Source of the DNA: an uncultured cyanobacterium | Lineage (GTDB): Bacteria; Cyanobacteriota; Cyanobacteriia; PCC-6307; Cyanobiaceae | Assembly: GCA_903882285.1 (NCBI GenBank) | Contig: CAIRWM010000043.1 | Location: forward strand, 1 to 64,000 | Length of the DNA: 64,000 nt | Direction: 5' to 3' | Part shown: piece after piece, positions 60,242-64,000 of the stretch | How the letters are laid out: each line of letters opens with the position of its first letter | How positions within the stretch are numbered: the stretch's first letter is position 1 | Program-made: the position numbers and the translations under genes | The notes under the pieces: model-generated | Databases searched by the model: none | Seen by the model: the letters and a program-made list of their open reading frames with translations, nothing else | Told to the model about the DNA's origin: nothing

Positions 60242-60669
60242 AGCCAGCGCAGGAAGGGGCCCACCAGGGGCACAGGCGCAAAGGTGGGGCCCATGAAGTC
60301 GAAGTAGTCGCGGTGATCAGCGATGCGGCCATCGCCATCAAGACGCAGACGGCTGACGCCTGGATAGACGAACTCGAGACCCTTGATCTTCAACCCCATC
60401 GTCCACTCCACGAAGGCCTGATCCCCCGTGATCGCCACCGCCCCCGGCTCAAGGAACACGTCATCGCAGCGACGCAAAAGCCCCTCCTGGGCCGCGATGT
60501 AGGCCTCCAGACCCTGCCGTGACTGGGTGGGATCGCTGAACTGCACATCGGCGGCATATAGGGCGCGCCACTGCTCGGCGCTCGGGGACGGGGCGCCGTA
60601 AGGCTTGGTGAACAGTGCGCGGAGACCCGGCTCATCAAGGGGCAGGTGGATCGGCGCGTTGGCAGCCAT
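60220..60669 (-). CDS. NTF2/SnoaL-like nuclear transport factor 2 family protein
   Basis: WRALYAADVQFSDPTQSRQGLEAYIAAQEGLLRRCDDVFLEPGAVAITGDQAFVEWTMGLKIKG...VSRLRLDGDGRIADHRDYFDF. Confidence 0.85.
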   Translation of the reverse strand: MAANAPIHLPLDEPGLRALFTKPYGAPSPSAEQWRALYAADVQFSDPTQSRQGLEAYIAAQEGLLRRCDDVFLEPGAVAITGDQAFVEWTMGLKIKGLEFVYPGVSRLRLDGDGRIADHRDYFDFMGPTFAPVPLVGPFLRWLYGRFVA

Positions 60670-60729
60670 GGCACGGGGACGGGGGGCGGCACCCTAGGAA
60701 GGACTCCTCCATGCTCCGAGCCGCCTGCC

Positions 60730-61143
60730 ATGTCCGCTCCAGGCCCGCCACCCGGCAACACGCTGCTGGTGTACGACGGCGGCTGCCCCTTCTGCCGCCA
60801 CTTCGCCCTGGTGAGCGAGCTGCGGGGCGGGGTCAGCGGGCTGCAGATCGTGGACGGGCGCGCCGACAGCGCGCTGCGCCGTCACCTGAGCCACCAGGGC
60901 CTGAATCTGGCCGAGGGGGCCATCCTGTTGGAGGGCGATCAGGCCTGGCACGGTGCCGAGGCGATCAGCCGGCTGTGCGCGCAGCTGCAGCCCAGTGATC
61001 CGCTGCTGGCGCTGCTGCGCACCCTGTTCCGCAACCCACAGCGCAGCCGCCTGGGCTATCCGCTGCTGCTAGCGGCTCGGCGGGTCGCCCTGGCCCTGCA
61101 GGGCCTGCCCCTGGATCCGGAGCGCTCCGCAGCTCAGCCCTAG
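60730..61143 (+). CDS. DCC/DUF393 family thiol-disulfide oxidoreductase
   Basis: LLVYDGGCPFCRHFALVSELR (DxxCxxC). Confidence 0.88.
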   Translation: MSAPGPPPGNTLLVYDGGCPFCRHFALVSELRGGVSGLQIVDGRADSALRRHLSHQGLNLAEGAILLEGDQAWHGAEAISRLCAQLQPSDPLLALLRTLFRNPQRSRLGYPLLLAARRVALALQGLPLDPERSAAQP

Positions 61144-61152
61144 CCTGGGGCC

Positions 61153-61599
61153 ATGGCAACCGCGCCCAAGTTCCACCTCTCGATCCCGGTGTTCGACCTC
61201 GACGCCACGGCGCAGTGGTATGTCGGGGGCCTGGGCGCTCGTGCCGGACGACGCAGCGCCGAGGCGCTGATCCTCGACCTCGGCGGCCACCAGCTGGTGG
61301 CCCAGTTGGTGAACGGGGCGGCCCGAAGCGCGCCGCAGCCCGGTATCTATCCCCGCCACTTCGGCCTGATCTACGCCGGGCTCCAGGAGTGGCAGGCGCT
61401 GCTGCAGCGGGCGCAGGCGGCGGCGTTGCGCTTCGGGGTGGAGCCGAAGTGCCGCTACCGCGGCGAGGTGCTGGAGCATCACACCTTTTTCCTGATCGAT
61501 CCAAGCGACAACTGGCTCGAGTTCAAGCACTACGTGCAAGCGCAGGCGGTGCTCGGCTACCGGCAGCTCGGCGAGGTGGGCGACCAGGACCTGCGCTGA
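61153..61599 (+). CDS. VOC/glyoxalase family protein
   Basis: KFHLSIPVFDLDATAQWYVGGLGAR; HHTFFLIDPSDNWLEFKHY. Confidence 0.9.
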   Translation: MATAPKFHLSIPVFDLDATAQWYVGGLGARAGRRSAEALILDLGGHQLVAQLVNGAARSAPQPGIYPRHFGLIYAGLQEWQALLQRAQAAALRFGVEPKCRYRGEVLEHHTFFLIDPSDNWLEFKHYVQAQAVLGYRQLGEVGDQDLR

Positions 61600-61680
61600 G
61601 CGCGATCACCGCCGGGGCACAACCTTCCGCAACGCGCGCTGTACCAAAAGCGCAGCCAGTGACCAATCCCGCCCATCACC

Positions 61681-61713
61681 CACCAGCTTTTCAACTGAAG
61701 TGAAAAGCTGGTG
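61681..61713. repeat. 13-bp perfect inverted repeat
   Basis: CACCAGCTTTTCA-ACTGAAG-TGAAAAGCTGGTG. Confidence 0.9.
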
Positions 61714-62023
61714 CAAGAATTGCGTAATGAAGGCTGGATGTCGTGATATCCATCCTCGTTCTGACTGTGTTCTGGCCATGCTCTGGATCACGCTCTGGCA
61801 CGGGCGCGACCTCCTTCTCAAGATCATCGCCATCAGCCTCTGGTTTCAGCTCCGGCTCGAAAACTCCCTGCTGATCCACAAGGTGACTTAGGAAATCAAC
61901 CTGATGGCAAGCCTCACCAGGGCCAGACCGACCGGCCAAGGAGGTCGCCCCCCTTCCAAGTCGAGGCAGACGCCAGCTTGAGATGGCAACAGGCCCAGCA
62001 GCCCCTGACTCAGCAGCCCAGAT

Positions 62024-62791
62024 TCAGGACGGTGGGTCTCCGCCAGGGCGGGTTTCGAAGCGCTCAAGCACGAGGCCGCCCTCATCCAACAACTCCAGCC
62101 TGGCCTCGTTGAGGCGCCAGCGGCGCACCTGCTTGAGGGCCTCAAGGAAGCGGGCTTCATCGGCCATCACCTCAGGCTCACAGAGCTGGCGAGTGCCGGC
62201 CATGCTCGAGAAGCGAAGCTGGTCGGCCTCGAGCCGGAAGCTGCCAACGAGCCGATTGCAGTCGGCACTGCCGGTAACGCGGCTGCTGACGGGATCGAAG
62301 CGCAGCTGCACCTCCTGGCGGGCCGCCCCTGGGCCCACCGGCACGCTGGCCGCCGGTACCTTCAACCAGCTGATGCCACGGATCGGGGCGTCGCCCACCG
62401 CCACCAGCTCCAGCTGCAGGGGGGCCGTGTGTCCGTCGAAGACGGGCTGCATCGTGTTCGTGGTGTAGAGCAGCCGACCGGCCTGAGTGATCGTGCCACG
62501 AACGTGATAGCGATGCCCCGCCTGGATGGCTCCATCGAGGTAGGGGATGACGAAGCGCAGCGGTGACATACCCGCCGGATCGAGCCGCACCCGGCCCACC
62601 AGCACGGCGGGCGCATCGGCCAGGGAAACGTCCTGCAGCTGGGCCTCGAACACCGCATCAGCCGGCAGGGGCAGGGGAGTCCGCAGCACGGCACTACCGG
62701 CCAGGGCGCCAGCCCACGAGGCCGCTGGCAGCAGGGCAGCGCCCACCCCCACCGCAAAGGCAGCTGGGCAAGAGAGACGGAAGATCGGCAC
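62024..62791 (-). CDS. YbaY-like lipoprotein domain fused to META domain
   Basis: DAVFEAQLQDVSLADAPAVLVGRVRL (YbaY); QLRFDPVSSRVTGSADCNRLVGSFRLEADQLRFSSMAGTRQLCEPEVMADEARFLEAL (META). Confidence 0.82.
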   Translation of the reverse strand: MPIFRLSCPAAFAVGVGAALLPAASWAGALAGSAVLRTPLPLPADAVFEAQLQDVSLADAPAVLVGRVRLDPAGMSPLRFVIPYLDGAIQAGHRYHVRGTITQAGRLLYTTNTMQPVFDGHTAPLQLELVAVGDAPIRGISWLKVPAASVPVGPGAARQEVQLRFDPVSSRVTGSADCNRLVGSFRLEADQLRFSSMAGTRQLCEPEVMADEARFLEALKQVRRWRLNEARLELLDEGGLVLERFETRPGGDPPS

Positions 62792-62947
62792 CGGCAATCC
62801 GGACGGCTGGTCGCACGCTAGGGGGGCGGGCCCGGCCGCACTCCAGGGAGGCCGGGGGCGAAACAAGGGAGATCCTGCAGGAAAAAAGCAGGGAATTTCG
62901 GCCTGCCTCACCCACCTGCACAGGCTCCAACGCCACCCCCCCTGGAC

Positions 62948-63907
62948 TCAGCCCCCCTCCAGCAGCTGGATGCGATAGAGGATTTCCTCGAGGGCATCGG
63001 CAGCGCTGATCGCCGAGAAGCGCTGCGGCCGCTCTGGGGTGCAGCAACAGGGCAAGGGGGAAAGCATCGTCCAGGGTCGGGCGTGGCAGAACTGCACCAC
63101 GCTGTAGCGCTCCTGCACCGTCCCCTCCGGCGCCACCACGCGGTGCCAGCCCACGGGGATCAGGCCGTTGCTGAGCCGCTCAAGCATCAGGCCGGTATTG
63201 ATGATGACGCGGCCCTCGGGCGGTACGGCGTCGACCCAGCGTCCCTCCACCTCCACCTGCAGCCCCCGGGCCGTGGCCCGCGGCAGGGCCGTGATCAGGT
63301 TGATGTCCCCGTGGGCAGCCGCCCAGACGTGCCCGCCGGCAGGGGCTTCCACCATGGGGGGATAGCGGATGGCACGGGTGAGGGTGGGGGCCTCGGAGGT
63401 GATCTCATCGAAGAAGGTCTCGGCGACGCCGAGCCCCAGGGCGATCACGCGCAGGAAGCGGCGCTGCAGATCCTCGAGGGCGTGATGGAAGGCCTCGAGC
63501 ACCGCCGTGATGCCCGGCACCACAGCCTCCGGCAGCAGGGGCTCGGGGTACAGCAGCGGATAGCGGCGGCGTAGGGGGTGAGCAGCCGCCAGCGGCGCCG
63601 ACCAGTTGAGCATTTCCTTCCAGTCGGCAAGGTCGTTGCCGGCGGCGGTTTCCACCAGCAGGCCGGTGTAGCCCGTCTGGCCACTGGCGCCGGGGGCCAC
63701 GAAGCGCCGCTTGCACTGCTGATCGAGGGCAAAAAAGGCACGCAGCATGCCGTAGGCGGTGTCGAGCAGATCGACAGAGATGTCGCAGCTCGTAAAGACA
63801 AAGCCCGTCTGCAGACTGCGGCGCACCCCGTCCACCACGGCCGAGCGGGCGGCCTGACCGCCGCGCTCAAAGGCGAGCAGATCGACATCGAGGATTGCGG
63901 CGCCCAT
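62948..63907 (-). CDS. Isopenicillin N synthase-like 2OG-Fe(II) oxygenase
   Basis: TGFVFTSCDIS; WAAAHGDINLITALPRATARGLQVEVEGRWVDAVPPEGRVIINTGLMLERLSNGLIPVGWHRVV. Confidence 0.9.
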   Translation of the reverse strand: MGAAILDVDLLAFERGGQAARSAVVDGVRRSLQTGFVFTSCDISVDLLDTAYGMLRAFFALDQQCKRRFVAPGASGQTGYTGLLVETAAGNDLADWKEMLNWSAPLAAAHPLRRRYPLLYPEPLLPEAVVPGITAVLEAFHHALEDLQRRFLRVIALGLGVAETFFDEITSEAPTLTRAIRYPPMVEAPAGGHVWAAAHGDINLITALPRATARGLQVEVEGRWVDAVPPEGRVIINTGLMLERLSNGLIPVGWHRVVAPEGTVQERYSVVQFCHARPWTMLSPLPCCCTPERPQRFSAISAADALEEILYRIQLLEGG

Positions 63908-63975
63908 TGAGCAAGGCTACGGGGTTGCCGCTGCAGTACAGACGTACTAGCATGAGGGAGTCGCCGAGGTCCGCC

Positions 63976-64000
63976 ATGGCCTTTCCCCCTACCAGCGCCC
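63976..64000 (+). CDS. Possible start of a CDS running off the window
   Basis: ATGGCCTTTCCCCCTACCAGCGCCC; only 8 codons visible. Confidence 0.25.

Overview
This 64 kb GC-rich window comes from a picocyanobacterium (Synechococcus/Cyanobium-like). Support: chlH, a high-light-inducible protein gene, cyanobacterial DUF3038/DUF4335/DUF2949/DUF3318/DUF3386/CGLD27 genes, a PaO-type Rieske oxygenase and HIP1 palindromes (GCGATCGC). Housekeeping genes appear intact: apt, dapB, chlH, folP, tpiA, carB, rsfS, thiD and tRNA-fMet. I see no rRNA, CRISPR array, prophage or intact IS element. The most striking feature is the large number of accessory genes with in-frame stops, frameshifts and internal deletions. 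The deletions often appear to remove a catalytic core while the flanks remain recognisable: an HD-GYP protein without its HHExxDGxGYP region, a HAD phosphatase without GNSDGD, an ABC exporter without Walker A, an alpha/beta hydrolase without GxSxG, and an ABC ATPase fused to a substrate-binding protein. Other points of interest are a sulfatase (CTAGR) next to a formylglycine-generating enzyme and an AraC regulator, a CbiX-type chelatase with MxCxxC plus a His-rich tail, a secreted protein with GDRTV-like pentapeptide repeats, a helically spaced CTGGGGAAA array, and a GMC oxidoreductase whose start abuts the tRNA-fMet terminator. All homology calls come from recognising motifs and families by eye; no database search was run.
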